Shown in pieces: positions 36,044 through 46,138 of a DNA stretch of 64,000 nt (position 1 is its first letter; each line of letters starts with the position of its first letter). The stretch lies in the NCBI RefSeq assembly GCF_016917355.1, contig NZ_CP070304.1, positions 930,001 through 994,000 on the forward strand, given 5' to 3'. This DNA is from Glaciimonas sp. PAMC28666 (GTDB taxonomy: Bacteria > Pseudomonadota > Gammaproteobacteria > Burkholderiales > Burkholderiaceae_D). The position numbers and the translations under genes are program-made. The notes below the pieces were generated by a model, which did not search any database, had not been told where the DNA came from, and saw only the letters and a program-made list of their open reading frames with translations.

Positions 36044-38134
36044 CTATACCAGATTAAGTGCGGATAACACCATATCGATCAGCTTGATGCCGATAAACGG
36101 CGCAATGATTCCGCCTAATCCATAAATCAACAGGTTCCTGCGGAGCAGCGCAGCGGCACCCACTGCGCGATATTTAACGCCTTTTAGTGCTAGCGGAATC
36201 AACGCGACGATGATCAGGGCGTTAAAAATGACGGCGGACATGATGGCTGAGGATGGGCTTGCCAGATGCATGATATTGAGCGCAGCGAGTTGCGGATAGG
36301 TGGTCACAAACGCGGCTGGAATGATCGCAAAATACTTGGCGATATCATTCGCTATCGAGAACGTGGAGAGTGCGCCGCGTGTCATCAGCATTTGTTTGCC
36401 GATCTCAACGATTTCCAGCAGCTTGGTAGGATTGGAATCCAGATCGACCATGTTGCCAGCTTCTTTGGCGGCTTGCGTGCCACTGTTCATCGCCACCGCG
36501 ACGTCCGCTTGCGCCAATGCTGGCGCATCGTTAGTGCCGTCACCGGTCATCGCAACCATGCGCCCCTCGGACTGATATGAGCGAATCAGCTTGAGCTTGT
36601 CTTCAGGTGTTGCCTCAGCCAGAAAATCGTCAACGCCCGCTTCAGCGGCAATGGCGGCGGCCGTCAGACGGTTGTCGCCGGTAATCATCACCGTTTTAAT
36701 GCCCATCTGGCGCAACTCGGCGAAGCGCTCTTTGATGCCGCCTTTAACGATGTCTTTTAGTTCGACCACGCCCATCACCGCGCCGTTATCGACCACCACC
36801 AACGGTGTGCTGCCGCGCCGCGCCACGTCGTCGACGCTGCGTGCAACTTCCGCCGGGAACGGCTGGCCTAACGATGCGACGTATTTTTTCAACGCTTCGG
36901 ATGAACCTTTACGAATCAAACGGTCACCGATGTCAACACCACTCATTCGCGTTTGTGCGGTGAAGGGCACAAACACCGCATGGAGCGAACTCATAGCGCG
37001 TTCACGGATATTGAAACGCTGCTTTGCCAGGACAACAATGCTGCGCCCTTCAGGCGTTTCATCGGCAAGCGACGCCAACTGGGCAACATCCGCCAGTTGC
37101 TGTTCACTAATCCCAGGCGCAGGAATAAAGGTTGATGCCTGGCGGTTACCGAGCGTGATGGTGCCGGTCTTGTCGAGTAATAACACGTCGACGTCACCAG
37201 CGGCTTCGACCGCACGCCCTGACGTCGCAATCACATTGGCCTGCATCATGCGGCTCATTCCAGCGACACCGATGGCAGACAGCAAACCGCCAATGGTCGT
37301 CGGAATCAGGCATACCAGTAAGGCGATCAGTACTGTGATCGTAATCGGCGTACCGAATTTGGCGGCCGACACGCTGAAAAGTGAAAACGGCAATAGCGTA
37401 ACGGTCACCAGCAGGAATACGATGGTGAGCGCGACCAACAAAATTGTCAGCGCGATCTCGTTAGGGGTTTTTTGCCGTTTCGCTCCCTCAACCATCGCGA
37501 TCATGCGATCCAGAAATGCTTCACCAGGATTCACGGAGACGCGGACGACCAGCCAATCGGACAGAACCCGCGTACCACCAGTGACGGCTGAAAAATCCCC
37601 CCCGGACTCACGAATCACAGGTGCAGACTCTCCTGTGATGGCGCTTTCATCCACGGATGCAACGCCTTCGATAACCTCACCATCGACTGGTACAACGTCG
37701 CCAGCCTCGATCAGCACGATATCGCCTTTACGCAAATCACCTGCCGAAATTGGTGACCACTTGCTTTCAGCGCCATTCTTTGCGGCGGCATTAAGTAATT
37801 TTTTGGCGTTAACGGTTTGCTTTAAAGCCCTTAACGATTCGGCTTGGGCTTTGCTGCGCCCTTCTGCCAGTGCTTCGGCAAAATTGGCGAACAAAACAGT
37901 AAACCAAAGCCATACCGATATGGCCAGAATAAATCCCGGGCTGGCCTCACCCTTTCCAAACCACGCTTGAAAAAACAGCAGAGTGGTAAGAATACTGCCG
38001 ACGTACACCACAAACATGACCGGATTACGCAACTGGGTGCGTGGCGTCAGTTTCTTAAATGATGCGACGATTGCGGGACCCAGTAGCTTGGAATCAAACA
38101 ACGTCAACTTACTACGAGAACTATTGGAGGACAT
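36044..38134 (-). CDS. kdpB: Potassium-transporting ATPase ATP-binding subunit B
   Basis: The 696-aa P-type ATPase catalytic subunit. TGES is at 167-170 (actuator domain), the phosphorylation motif DKTGT starts at residue 321, and the hinge [12 protein letters not shown] lies near 530. Membrane segments occur at about 38-60, 66-90, 225-280 and in the C-terminal third. It couples ATP hydrolysis to K+ uptake through KdpA. Second-last gene of the operon, 26 bp after kdpA. Confidence 0.98.
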   Translation of the reverse strand: MSSNSSRSKLTLFDSKLLGPAIVASFKKLTPRTQLRNPVMFVVYVGSILTTLLFFQAWFGKGEASPGFILAISVWLWFTVLFANFAEALAEGRSKAQAESLRALKQTVNAKKLLNAAAKNGAESKWSPISAGDLRKGDIVLIEAGDVVPVDGEVIEGVASVDESAITGESAPVIRESGGDFSAVTGGTRVLSDWLVVRVSVNPGEAFLDRMIAMVEGAKRQKTPNEIALTILLVALTIVFLLVTVTLLPFSLFSVSAAKFGTPITITVLIALLVCLIPTTIGGLLSAIGVAGMSRMMQANVIATSGRAVEAAGDVDVLLLDKTGTITLGNRQASTFIPAPGISEQQLADVAQLASLADETPEGRSIVVLAKQRFNIRERAMSSLHAVFVPFTAQTRMSGVDIGDRLIRKGSSEALKKYVASLGQPFPAEVARSVDDVARRGSTPLVVVDNGAVMGVVELKDIVKGGIKERFAELRQMGIKTVMITGDNRLTAAAIAAEAGVDDFLAEATPEDKLKLIRSYQSEGRMVAMTGDGTNDAPALAQADVAVAMNSGTQAAKEAGNMVDLDSNPTKLLEIVEIGKQMLMTRGALSTFSIANDIAKYFAIIPAAFVTTYPQLAALNIMHLASPSSAIMSAVIFNALIIVALIPLALKGVKYRAVGAAALLRRNLLIYGLGGIIAPFIGIKLIDMVLSALNLV

Positions 38135-38160
38135 GATGTTCCTTATTATTTATGTGGCGA

Positions 38161-39981
38161 CTAATGTGCCAACGCTGGGGCGACGGACATGTGCAGATGC
38201 TCAACAATCGGACCCAGGGCCAATGACGGCACGTAGTTCAGCACTCCCACCAGCACCACGACCCCGATCAGCAGCACCACAAAAAGAGGACCGTGCGTTG
38301 GCATCGTGCCTGCATTCGGTTCCAAGCGTTTCTTTGCCGCGAGTGAACCGGCAATCGCCAGGATCGCAATAATGATCACAAAGCGTCCGAACCACATGGC
38401 AATGGCCAAACTGATGTTGTAGAACGGCGTATTGGCTGACAGACCGCCGAACGCACTGCCGTTATTGTTGGCCGCCGAGCTAAAGGCGTACAGGATCTCG
38501 GTGAAACCGTGTGCGCCGGGATTAAAAATACCGGCAGTCCCGGCCGTCACCATCACGGCGATGGCGGTGCCACCCAGCACCAGCAATGGCACCGCGAGAA
38601 TCGCAATCGCAGTCATCTTCATTTCGAACGACTGGATTTTCTTACCCAGATATTCGGGAGTACGACCGATCATCAGACCGGCGATAAATACCGCCATAAT
38701 GGCAAATACCAACATGCCGTACAGGCCGGAACCGACACCGCCAAAGACTACTTCACCCATTTGCATCAGCGCCAGCGGAACCATGCCGCCAAGTGCTGTG
38801 AAGGAATCATGCATGGCATTTACCGCACCACAGGATGCGGCGGTGGTGATAGCAGCGAACAAGGCCGACGCACTAATGCCGAAACGAGTTTCCTTGCCTT
38901 CCATGTTGCCACCAGACTGCAACAGGCTATGCGCCTGATCGATACCAAGTGCACTCAAGCCAGGATGTGATTGCTGTTCAGCAAACAGCACGACGACTGT
39001 CATGATTACAAAGATGACGGTCATTGCCGCCAGCACTGCCCAGCCCTGTCGAATATCCCCGACCATGCGGCCGAACACAAAGCACAGCGCCGCAGGAATC
39101 AGAAAAATAGCCAGCATCTGCATAAAATTCGACAACGGCGTTGGATTTTCGTAGGGATGGGCTGAATTGGCATTAAAGAAGCCACCACCATTGGTGCCGA
39201 TCATTTTGATCGCCTCTTGCGACGCGACCGGTCCCATTGCCAAGGTTTGGGTTGACGTAGTCAGCGTTTCCAGTACAGGATTGCCGCTGGCGTCTTTGGT
39301 AGCCTGGCCATCAGCACCAGCTTTGGGCTGTTGATAGGTCAGCGCTTGCACCAACGAGACATCCTTATAAGCATCAAAATTCTGAATTACGCCCTGGCCC
39401 ATCAACACCACCGCAAATACCAGAGAAAGCGGCAACAATAGATACATGGTGGAGCGCGTCATATCGCGCCAAAAATTACCCACCGATTGCGACGAGTGAC
39501 GTGCAAATCCGCGAATCAAAGCAAATGCCACCGCAATACCCGTAGCAGCTGAGAAGAAATTTTGCACAGCCAACACCAGCATCTGCGTCAGATAGCTCAT
39601 GGTGCTTTCGCCGCCGTAGCCCTGCCAGTTGGTGTTACTAATAAAGCTGACTGCCGTATTAAATGAGGAATCCGCCGAAACGTTAGCAAAGTGCTGCGGG
39701 TTGAGCGGAAGCCACACCTGAACGCGTTGCAGCGCATAAGTCACCAGGGCGCCGAGTGTATTAAACAACAGCAGCGCAAGCGCATAACTTTTCCAACCCA
39801 TCTCTTCGTTTGGCGACATGCCAGCTAACCGATATAAACCATGTTCGCAGCGTGCCAGCCAGCCCATTCCCGGAATCGGTTCATCACCGGCAACACGGAC
39901 GATCAATTTCGCAAGAGGATAACTAAGCAGCAACAAGACGACTAAAAATACCGCGAGCAGCAGGATCGATTGGGAAGTCAT
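38161..39981 (-). CDS. kdpA: Potassium-transporting ATPase potassium-binding subunit A
   Basis: A 606-aa K+-selective subunit of the SKT superfamily with about ten membrane spans and selectivity-filter segments, including [52 protein letters not shown] and [12 protein letters not shown]. It binds and conducts K+ within the KdpFABC complex in the inner membrane. Its ATG overlaps the kdpF stop by one base. Confidence 0.98.
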   Translation of the reverse strand: MTSQSILLLAVFLVVLLLLSYPLAKLIVRVAGDEPIPGMGWLARCEHGLYRLAGMSPNEEMGWKSYALALLLFNTLGALVTYALQRVQVWLPLNPQHFANVSADSSFNTAVSFISNTNWQGYGGESTMSYLTQMLVLAVQNFFSAATGIAVAFALIRGFARHSSQSVGNFWRDMTRSTMYLLLPLSLVFAVVLMGQGVIQNFDAYKDVSLVQALTYQQPKAGADGQATKDASGNPVLETLTTSTQTLAMGPVASQEAIKMIGTNGGGFFNANSAHPYENPTPLSNFMQMLAIFLIPAALCFVFGRMVGDIRQGWAVLAAMTVIFVIMTVVVLFAEQQSHPGLSALGIDQAHSLLQSGGNMEGKETRFGISASALFAAITTAASCGAVNAMHDSFTALGGMVPLALMQMGEVVFGGVGSGLYGMLVFAIMAVFIAGLMIGRTPEYLGKKIQSFEMKMTAIAILAVPLLVLGGTAIAVMVTAGTAGIFNPGAHGFTEILYAFSSAANNNGSAFGGLSANTPFYNISLAIAMWFGRFVIIIAILAIAGSLAAKKRLEPNAGTMPTHGPLFVVLLIGVVVLVGVLNYVPSLALGPIVEHLHMSVAPALAH

Positions 39982-40070
39982 CAGAAATCCTCCGCGTTCA
40001 ACAACGCCAAGATCAAATACACCAGCAGGGCCACCGTCGCCACCGCACCAAGTACATAAAACGGATTCAT
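39981..40070 (-). CDS. kdpF: Potassium-transporting ATPase small subunit F
   Basis: A 29-aa hydrophobic peptide [16 protein letters not shown]... ending LNAEDF, the same length as the E. coli subunit. It stabilises the complex in the membrane. GGACCGG precedes the ATG, and its stop (TGA) shares one base with the kdpA start (TGATG), so the two genes are translationally coupled. Confidence 0.9.
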   Translation of the reverse strand: MNPFYVLGAVATVALLVYLILALLNAEDF

Positions 40071-40198
40071 TTCCGGTCCTCCAACTTTTTACAACCCGCT
40101 GCCAAAGCCCAGGTCAAACCAAAAAATACGATGATTGCGGCGAGAAATACGCCATCCATTAGCAAATCCATAATGCCCCCGAAGTCGTTATTCAACAT
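40067..40198 (-). CDS. Small membrane peptide upstream of kdpF (43 aa)
   Basis: An open frame whose stop overlaps the kdpF start in an ATGA arrangement. The sequence has a hydrophobic core [20 protein letters not shown] followed by a basic/acidic tail [10 protein letters not shown] shorter start at 40171 (MDLLMDG) is also possible. A short uncharacterised peptide at this place is seen ahead of kdpF in some proteobacteria, as far as I recall. The coupling suggests it is made with the Kdp complex; its role is unknown. Confidence 0.6.
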   Translation of the reverse strand: MLNNDFGGIMDLLMDGVFLAAIIVFFGLTWALAAGCKKLEDRK

Positions 40199-40240
40199 TG
40201 ACAGGCTATCGGGAAGTTTCTAAAAATGGTGTAAAGACTA

Positions 40241-40269
40241 TGGCGGAGGGTGTAAACAAAGTGTAAAAA
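40241..40269 (-). promoter_or_regulatory. KdpE-like operator of the kdp operon
   Basis: The minus strand reads TTTTTACACTTTGTTTACAC followed by CCTCCGCC. It closely resembles the E. coli kdpFABC KdpE site (TTTATACTTTTTTTACA followed by CCCCGCC). A third TTTACAC lies at 40229-40235. It is 43-71 bases upstream of the first small ORF, a suitable activator position. It implies a KdpE homologue elsewhere in the genome. Confidence 0.6.
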
Positions 40270-40439
40270 TGCAGGTATTCGTAGCAACGCGCTATTCAAT
40301 CAAGGCGTTGAATTAACGCTTCGATGCGAGACGCTGATATTACCCGAAGCCAACTTGATAAAAGGTTACCCTCGTAACCAATCGGCTTGCCAAACGCGGT
40401 ACACTTCCCGCGTTGCCGTCATTGCTATAGAGACTACTC

Positions 40440-42614
40440 ATGCACTACGCCCTAGACCTGCGGACGTTTATTTTCAGTCACTATTTTTATACCGGCCTAC
40501 GGATTGCCACTGGTGTGGTGGGCTTGACCCTGTTGGTGCTGCCATTCACCGACCTGCCGACTGCGATGACGGTCTGTATCGGCGCTCTTTCAACGAGCCT
40601 GATGGACCTACCCAGCACGCTGCGGCACAAATTCAATGAAATGCTCTCGAGCGTCTTGCTTTGTTCAATCGTCACGCTGATTATTAGCCTGTGTGCGCCG
40701 TTTCAATGGTTGCTCAGCATCATGCTGGTATTGGTGACGTTTTTAGCCTGCATGATGGTTGTGTATGGCAAGAAAGCGATGCCCTTGCAGTTCGCTGCCT
40801 TGTTCGCGATGACGCTGTCGATGAGCAATACTGTGTCGATTGCCGGTGCGTTTCTTCATACCGGCTGGTTTCTCGGAGGCGGCCTGGTGTATCTGGGATA
40901 TTCCATGGTGGTGTCGTGGTTTCTGCGACATAGGATCAAGCAACAAATTCTGGCCGAAGCATTATTTGAGTTGGCGCGCTATCTTGATATCAAAGCCGAC
41001 TTTTACGATATGCATGTTGAACTTAACAACCAGTTCAATCGACTGGTGCGACAACAAATTGTGTTGGCGGATAAACAGCAAGCGTCCCGCGATCTAATTC
41101 TGCGTGGTCCCAAAAGCCAGCAAAACGCGATTTTGGTGCAAGTACATTTCGGTATGTTTGATCTGTACGAATATATTTTGTCGACGCACACCGACTATAT
41201 GGAACTGCGCGAACATTTTGCCGATGCCGATATCCTGACCTATTTTCGCGACTTGATTAACAAGGCGGCCAAGGATATCGAAACCATCGCCTACGCCATC
41301 ACCCGCAAGCGCGCTTCCTTCCGGACAATTAGTTACAAGGCCGAATTTCGGGCGATTGACGTCGAGTTACAACAGCTTCAACAAGATAGCCTTGCCGGAA
41401 AAATACCGGAAGTAGCTATGGATCTGATCCGCGTCACGTATAACAAAATACGCGATACGGTCGATATGATCGACGAATTGCACCGGGCCACACAGGCCAC
41501 GCGGGGCGAATTACCGGAGATGTTGGGAGCGGACATGACGCCGTTTCTGACGCAACAAAAATATCAGTTGGGTGTGCTGGTCGCCAATTTGCGCTGGCAA
41601 TCACCGTCCTTTCGTTTTGCGTTGCGGGGGGCAATGGCGATCACGGTTGGCTTACTCATCGCAGCACATCTGCCGTATACCTCGCATGGCTACTGGATCG
41701 TGCTAACGATTGCGATCATCTTAAAACCGAGCTTCAGTCAGACCAAACAACGTCGAAGCGACCGTCTGCTCGGCACCCTGATCGGCTGTGTCGCAACCGC
41801 ATTGATTCTTCATTTCGTCCACGAACCAGTGGCGCTTCTGGGATTTCTTTTCATCGCCACGGTAGCCGCCCCCGCCTTCATTTACGTCAAATACCGCTAC
41901 ACCGCGATTGCAGCCAGTATGCAGATATTGTTGCAAATTAATTTGGTGATACCTAGTAGCGGCCACGTCATCGGCGAAAGACTGCTGGATACGATCATCG
42001 GGGCGGTCATTGCGACAGCGTTCAGCTTTGTACTACCGAGTTGGGAATATAGGACATTGCCGCAACTGGTACGACGCGTACTGACCAGCAATATGGGCTA
42101 TCTTGACGCTGCAAATAATATGTTACAGGCGAAAACCCCGGACGATTTTATTTATCGGGTATCGCGCAAGCGCTTTCTCGATAGCATCGCAGATTTGGTG
42201 TCCACCCTGGTCCGGATGCTGGATGAGCCTGCCAGCAAGCATCGGGCGGTCGAGGAATTGAATCAATTTATCATACAAAATTATCTGGTCATGGCGCATG
42301 TGGCAGCGATGCGTTTGCTACTCAAACGCAATCAGGATAGTTTGCCGCGCCCTGCAGTGAATGCGTTGTTGCAGCAGGCAACGTCGCATGTTTGCCTGTC
42401 GCTAACCCTGGCTGAGCAAGTTCTCAATCCTAAAAGTGAGCCGTTATCAGCAGTCGATCCGTCTCCAATCGAGGCGGTTGATATTACCGCTGAAACGACA
42501 TTGTGGACAGGCTGGTGGCCGTTGCAACGCAGGGTTGAGTTGCTGTATCAGGATGCGGATAAGATTTCTTTGCGGAGCGCGGATATTGGAAGAATATTGG
42601 GGCAAGTGGCCTGA
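40440..42614 (+). CDS. FUSC-family inner-membrane protein (YccS/YhfK-like)
   Basis: A 724-aa membrane protein with two blocks of membrane segments: about 20-165 (five to six spans) and about 395-535 (GAMAITVGLLIAAHLPYTSHGYWIVLTIAIILKP, the conserved FUSC core). A long cytoplasmic region lies between them, and a soluble C-terminal tail follows. FUSC proteins include aromatic-acid efflux components (AaeB) and YccS; the substrate here cannot be told. It is divergent from the kdp operon, sharing the 240-bp intergenic region. No membrane-fusion partner gene is adjacent, which argues against an AaeAB-type pump. Confidence 0.85.
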   Translation: MHYALDLRTFIFSHYFYTGLRIATGVVGLTLLVLPFTDLPTAMTVCIGALSTSLMDLPSTLRHKFNEMLSSVLLCSIVTLIISLCAPFQWLLSIMLVLVTFLACMMVVYGKKAMPLQFAALFAMTLSMSNTVSIAGAFLHTGWFLGGGLVYLGYSMVVSWFLRHRIKQQILAEALFELARYLDIKADFYDMHVELNNQFNRLVRQQIVLADKQQASRDLILRGPKSQQNAILVQVHFGMFDLYEYILSTHTDYMELREHFADADILTYFRDLINKAAKDIETIAYAITRKRASFRTISYKAEFRAIDVELQQLQQDSLAGKIPEVAMDLIRVTYNKIRDTVDMIDELHRATQATRGELPEMLGADMTPFLTQQKYQLGVLVANLRWQSPSFRFALRGAMAITVGLLIAAHLPYTSHGYWIVLTIAIILKPSFSQTKQRRSDRLLGTLIGCVATALILHFVHEPVALLGFLFIATVAAPAFIYVKYRYTAIAASMQILLQINLVIPSSGHVIGERLLDTIIGAVIATAFSFVLPSWEYRTLPQLVRRVLTSNMGYLDAANNMLQAKTPDDFIYRVSRKRFLDSIADLVSTLVRMLDEPASKHRAVEELNQFIIQNYLVMAHVAAMRLLLKRNQDSLPRPAVNALLQQATSHVCLSLTLAEQVLNPKSEPLSAVDPSPIEAVDITAETTLWTGWWPLQRRVELLYQDADKISLRSADIGRILGQVA

Positions 42615-42685
42615 GTGCCGACCAGGGTGACCAGGGTGAATGGCGGCGCTGAGCAACATGACAGCGATACCGCTCATTTTGGGCG

Positions 42686-43603
42686 TTACCCCTGAAACCG
42701 TCCTTCCGGCAGGCCACGCACATCGGTCAGCGGTATGCTAAAAACCCCGCCCGCTTGTGGTTCGGATTCCAGCGCCAGTTCGGATAAATCTTCGCGCGCG
42801 GTTGTGACGAACAGGGTAGACAATCCGGTGCCGCCGAATGCAACGCAGCTCGGTTGCGAAACAGGGATGGCGATGATGCGATCAATGCGGCCATCGGGGG
42901 CGAAGCGAACGACGCGATAGCCGCCCCACTGCGCATTCCATAGGCCGCCCTGGCTATCAATCGTGGAGCCGTCGGGGGAACCCGGTTGATCGTGGAGATC
43001 GGCGAATAAACGGTCGTTATTGAATGCAACAACGGGAACCGGAACGGTTTTATCTAACGATTCATAGTCGCAACAGCGAATCGTGTTGCTGATCGTGTCA
43101 CAGTAATACATTGTTGCGCCATCCGGACTAAAACAGATACTGTTGCTGATTACCACAGGTGAAAGAGGCAGGCGCTCTAACGTTAAATCGGTATTAAGGC
43201 GGTAAAAACTGCAGTTCGGGGCGCGGTCTGCGGCGTCGGATTTTGTACCGAAGACGAAGCGTCCTTGCCGGTCACAACGGCCGTCATTGATCCGTGTGGT
43301 ATGCAGATCTGCTTCAACCGCTACTATCGGCGTTACCTGACCACTGGAAAAATGAAACCAGGCCAATTGGGACGCCAGGCCCAACAATAACCGGTCGTCA
43401 TCGAGCGTCAGTGCAAATGTCGCCAGCATCTCGGGCATAGCCCAGCTTTGCGTCTCACCACTAGCGAGCGTGTGGCACCACAACCGCGATGCAAGAATAT
43501 CAGTCCATAACAACCGTCCGGACCGTTCACACCACAATACGCCCTCGCCTAACAAATGCTTGCCATCCACCAGCAGTTTAACTGTCGTCATCTTGGTATC
43601 CAT
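42686..43603 (-). CDS. SMP-30/gluconolactonase-family sugar lactonase
   Basis: A 305-aa beta-propeller hydrolase of the regucalcin/XylC type. Metal ligands are recognisable as Glu in LLGEGVLW, Asn in ISNSICFSPDG and Asp in GSPDGSTIDSQGGLWNAQW. It should open a sugar 1,5- or 1,4-lactone formed by the neighbouring dehydrogenase. The start at 43603 (MDTKMTTV) was chosen because it follows the dehydrogenase stop; 43591 is a possible alternative. It lies 23 bp after the SDR gene, so the two form one operon. Confidence 0.85.
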   Translation of the reverse strand: MDTKMTTVKLLVDGKHLLGEGVLWCERSGRLLWTDILASRLWCHTLASGETQSWAMPEMLATFALTLDDDRLLLGLASQLAWFHFSSGQVTPIVAVEADLHTTRINDGRCDRQGRFVFGTKSDAADRAPNCSFYRLNTDLTLERLPLSPVVISNSICFSPDGATMYYCDTISNTIRCCDYESLDKTVPVPVVAFNNDRLFADLHDQPGSPDGSTIDSQGGLWNAQWGGYRVVRFAPDGRIDRIIAIPVSQPSCVAFGGTGLSTLFVTTAREDLSELALESEPQAGGVFSIPLTDVRGLPEGRFQG

Positions 43604-43626
43604 TTGAGTCGCTTGCAGAAGGCTCC

Positions 43627-44412
43627 TTAGGCCCAGCCGCCGTCCACGATAAAATCCTGCGCTGTGCACATCTTGCTGTCATCGGCTGCCAAAAACAATG
43701 CCATGCGCGAAATGTCGGCCGAATCCAGACGTGTCTTCAGACACTGCATCTGATCGATTTCCCGGTCGCCGGCTTCGTCTACCCATAACCTGATTTGCTT
43801 TTCAGTCATTACCCAGCCCGGCACCAGAGTATTGACGCGAATATTATGCGGTCCTAAATCACGTGCCAGAGAACGGGTCAAGCCTTGAATCGCGGCTTTC
43901 GATGTGGTGTAAGCTGGCATGCCGCCGGTTTTGTTCATCCAGCTAATGGAACCAAGGTTGATGATCGAGCCGCCGCCCAGGGTCTGCATGTCATTGATCA
44001 CCGCTTGTGCCGCAAAAAACTGATGACGCAAATTGACCGCCATCCCATTATCCCAGCTGGCGACAGTGGTTTCTTCAACGCTATGGCGCTGATCGTTGGC
44101 CGCGTTATTTACTAACACCGCGATTGGTCCAAAGTGTGCACGCGCCGTATTGATCGCAGTTTGCAGCGCCGGAATATCGCAGACGTCGCAGGGCAAAAAA
44201 AGCGGCACATGGCGGCCGGCGCCTTCAGCCATGATTGATGCGATCAAATTGTCTGCGGCCTCCCGATTACGACCAAGGAAGGTCACCTTGGCACCCTGCG
44301 CCGCAAATTGCGCAACAATATCGGCACCGATACCAGTGGTTCCACCACTTATCAAGACCGTACGATCTTTCAAACTAGGGTAGCTGGCATACGTTTTATT
44401 CAAGCTGGTCAT
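43627..44412 (-). CDS. SDR-family sugar dehydrogenase (D-xylose/galactose 1-dehydrogenase-like)
   Basis: A 261-aa NAD(P)-dependent short-chain dehydrogenase. Nucleotide motif SGGTTGIGA at 22-30, VNNAAND at 101-107, and catalytic Ser155, Tyr168 and Lys172 (GSISWM...YTTSKAA). The order YPSLKDRTVLISGG, NDQRH, VNLRH, INLGSISW and QCLKTRL is very like Caulobacter XylB (D-xylose 1-dehydrogenase), so oxidation of an aldose to its lactone is likely. The start at 44412 has AGGACA upstream; the longer open frame begins in poor sequence. The lactonase next in the operon fits a Weimberg/Dahms-like oxidative route. The exact sugar is not certain. Confidence 0.85.
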   Translation of the reverse strand: MTSLNKTYASYPSLKDRTVLISGGTTGIGADIVAQFAAQGAKVTFLGRNREAADNLIASIMAEGAGRHVPLFLPCDVCDIPALQTAINTARAHFGPIAVLVNNAANDQRHSVEETTVASWDNGMAVNLRHQFFAAQAVINDMQTLGGGSIINLGSISWMNKTGGMPAYTTSKAAIQGLTRSLARDLGPHNIRVNTLVPGWVMTEKQIRLWVDEAGDREIDQMQCLKTRLDSADISRMALFLAADDSKMCTAQDFIVDGGWA

Positions 44413-44603
44413 CGTGTTCTGTCCTGTTAGGAATGGTCGTCGCAGGGGCCGAGACCGCAATCAGCCGAGCAAGTCATGTTCTCGCATAACTGCATGCCCA
44501 GGGTGGCGCGTGCTGGACAGCCAAATTCGGTTTAGCCCTGTCTATACTTACTTATTGTAAAGAGTTATGCGATATCTTTCTAATGAATTATTCCGCCAAA
44601 TCA

Positions 44604-44619
44604 ATACCGAATTTGGTAT
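44604..44619. promoter_or_regulatory. Palindromic operator candidate between SDR and LysR genes
   Basis: ATACCGAATTTGGTAT is an inverted repeat (ATACC-N6-GGTAT) with the AT-rich centre typical of LysR-type boxes. It sits about midway between the divergent genes, 191 bp from the SDR start and 180 bp from the regulator start. The likely binder is the LysR protein encoded next door. Confidence 0.45.
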
Positions 44620-44657
44620 CATTTACTGAACACTGTTCTGCGGGCCGCAAATTCAGG

Positions 44658-44777
44658 GCTTACGCAAAATCGTCGCACCAGTCGGTTGCCAACCCAGCCG
44701 GCTAACCCGAGGGTCGAATACCGGGGCGCGAAGCCGGCCAGAAAAGTACAACGCCGCTAGAGCGGTTCTGCGTAAGT
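44658..44777. repeat. MITE-like 120-bp element
   Basis: Terminal inverted sequences gcttacgcaaaatcgt (44658-44673) and gcggttctgcgtaagt (44762-44777) match at 12 of 16 positions. The inside has no coding capacity. The form resembles a small non-autonomous IS derivative, but no clear target duplication is seen. It ends only 22 bp before the LysR gene, so it may carry or change that promoter. Confidence 0.45.
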
Positions 44778-44799
44778 ATAATAATGAGGGACAATAGAC

Positions 44800-45741
44800 A
44801 TGTCACATAGCGACAGTAACTGGTTTCTCCGCGCGCGCCTTAAGACGCGGCAGCTTTTGCTTTTAATTGCGCTTGACGAGGAGCGCAATATTCATCGGGC
44901 GGCGGAAGCTTTAAACATGACGCAGCCAGCGGCATCGAAGCAATTGAAAGACCTGGAAGACATGCTGGACGTGCAGTTATTCGAGCGCCTGCCGCGCGGC
45001 ATGAAACCGACCATCTACGGCGATGCAATGATCCGGCACTCGCGCATGGCGCTGACTAGTTTATCAAAGGCGCACGATGACATCACAGCGCTCAAATCGG
45101 GTTTATCCGGACAAGTCGATATCGGTGCGATTCTTACACCGGGAATGAATCTGGTTCCCGCAGCCATTGCGCGGGTCAAGCAACATTCGCCGATGCTGCG
45201 GATCGGGATCGAAATCGAAAGCAGTAATATCCTGCTGGAACGCATGCAACGCGGTTCGCTGGATTTTATGGTGGCACGTATTCTTGATCAGGAAGATAAC
45301 GGCACGCTTGAGTATGAGGAACTGGCCGATGAACCGGTATGTGCGGTCGCGCGTATCGATCACCCGTTGCGCAACGTCTCGAATCTGCAATTAAAGGACA
45401 TTGCCGATGCTGGTTGGATACTCTCGCCACGCGGCAGTATTTTGCGCCACCGTAGCGACATGATGTTTCACAAGAACGGTCTGCCGCCGCCTGCAAATGT
45501 GATCGACACCACCGCCGCATTAGCCATTATCAGTTTGCTCCAGCAAACAGATTTTTTACATGTGATGCCGGTGGAGGTGTCACGTTTCTATGCGCAACTC
45601 AATGTGCTGGCTATTTTACCGATTGATTTGCCATGCAAAATGGATGGATTCGGCATCATCACGCGGCGCAATCAACTGCTATCGCCAGGCGCAAAAATCC
45701 TGCAGCAAGCGATTCGGGAGGCTGCAAAAACGATTTATTGA
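44800..45741 (+). CDS. LysR-type transcriptional regulator (GbpR-like)
   Basis: A 313-aa regulator with an N-terminal winged helix (about 14-75: LLLIALDEERNIHRAAEALNMTQPAASKQLKDLEDMLDVQLFERL) and a periplasmic-binding-like effector domain (about 100-300). It resembles GbpR-type regulators of sugar uptake and oxidation. It is divergent from the sugar dehydrogenase/lactonase operon, so it probably controls it, using the palindrome at 44604-44619. Ribosome site AGGGACA is 10-16 bases before the start. Confidence 0.87.
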   Translation: MSHSDSNWFLRARLKTRQLLLLIALDEERNIHRAAEALNMTQPAASKQLKDLEDMLDVQLFERLPRGMKPTIYGDAMIRHSRMALTSLSKAHDDITALKSGLSGQVDIGAILTPGMNLVPAAIARVKQHSPMLRIGIEIESSNILLERMQRGSLDFMVARILDQEDNGTLEYEELADEPVCAVARIDHPLRNVSNLQLKDIADAGWILSPRGSILRHRSDMMFHKNGLPPPANVIDTTAALAIISLLQQTDFLHVMPVEVSRFYAQLNVLAILPIDLPCKMDGFGIITRRNQLLSPGAKILQQAIREAAKTIY

Positions 45742-46138
45742 TGCTGTATTTTATGCTGTATTCCAGTTAGGCCGGGGCCGAGCGCTGCATCGGCCGACTA
45801 GCGGCGACTAGCGGCGACATGCGGCGACATGCGGCGAATAAATGATTTATATAATAAATTGGCGCATAATGGACCTTGCTCACCGTTAACCTAGCAGCGG
45901 TAACGTAACTTGCCGTCGTTGATCCGTCGCTCCTGGTGCGGATTGGGTGCAACCAGTAAACTGTAGAAAAAAGTTTCGGTAGTGCCCCGTCGCTCCGAAA
46001 AAATTCTGATAGTCGAATGTGTTTCGTAAAGCGTAACCTGACGCATTCATTGACTTCTTTCATCAGAATTTTATTTCAAATCCGAAAAATTTTCACGTTC
46101 CGTTCATAGTTTCCCGTACTAACAATATATTGGCCTTC
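45742..46138. other. Intergenic region with decamer repeats
   Basis: About 400 bp without a supported gene. It contains five copies of a GCGGCGACTA/GCGGCGACAT-type 10-mer at 45791-45840 and ends with the promoter region of the MgtC-like gene. Confidence 0.5.

Noticed and set aside
36591-37970. 459-codon + frame opposite kdpB
   Set aside because: Shadow of a well-recognised gene with all KdpB motifs on the minus strand.
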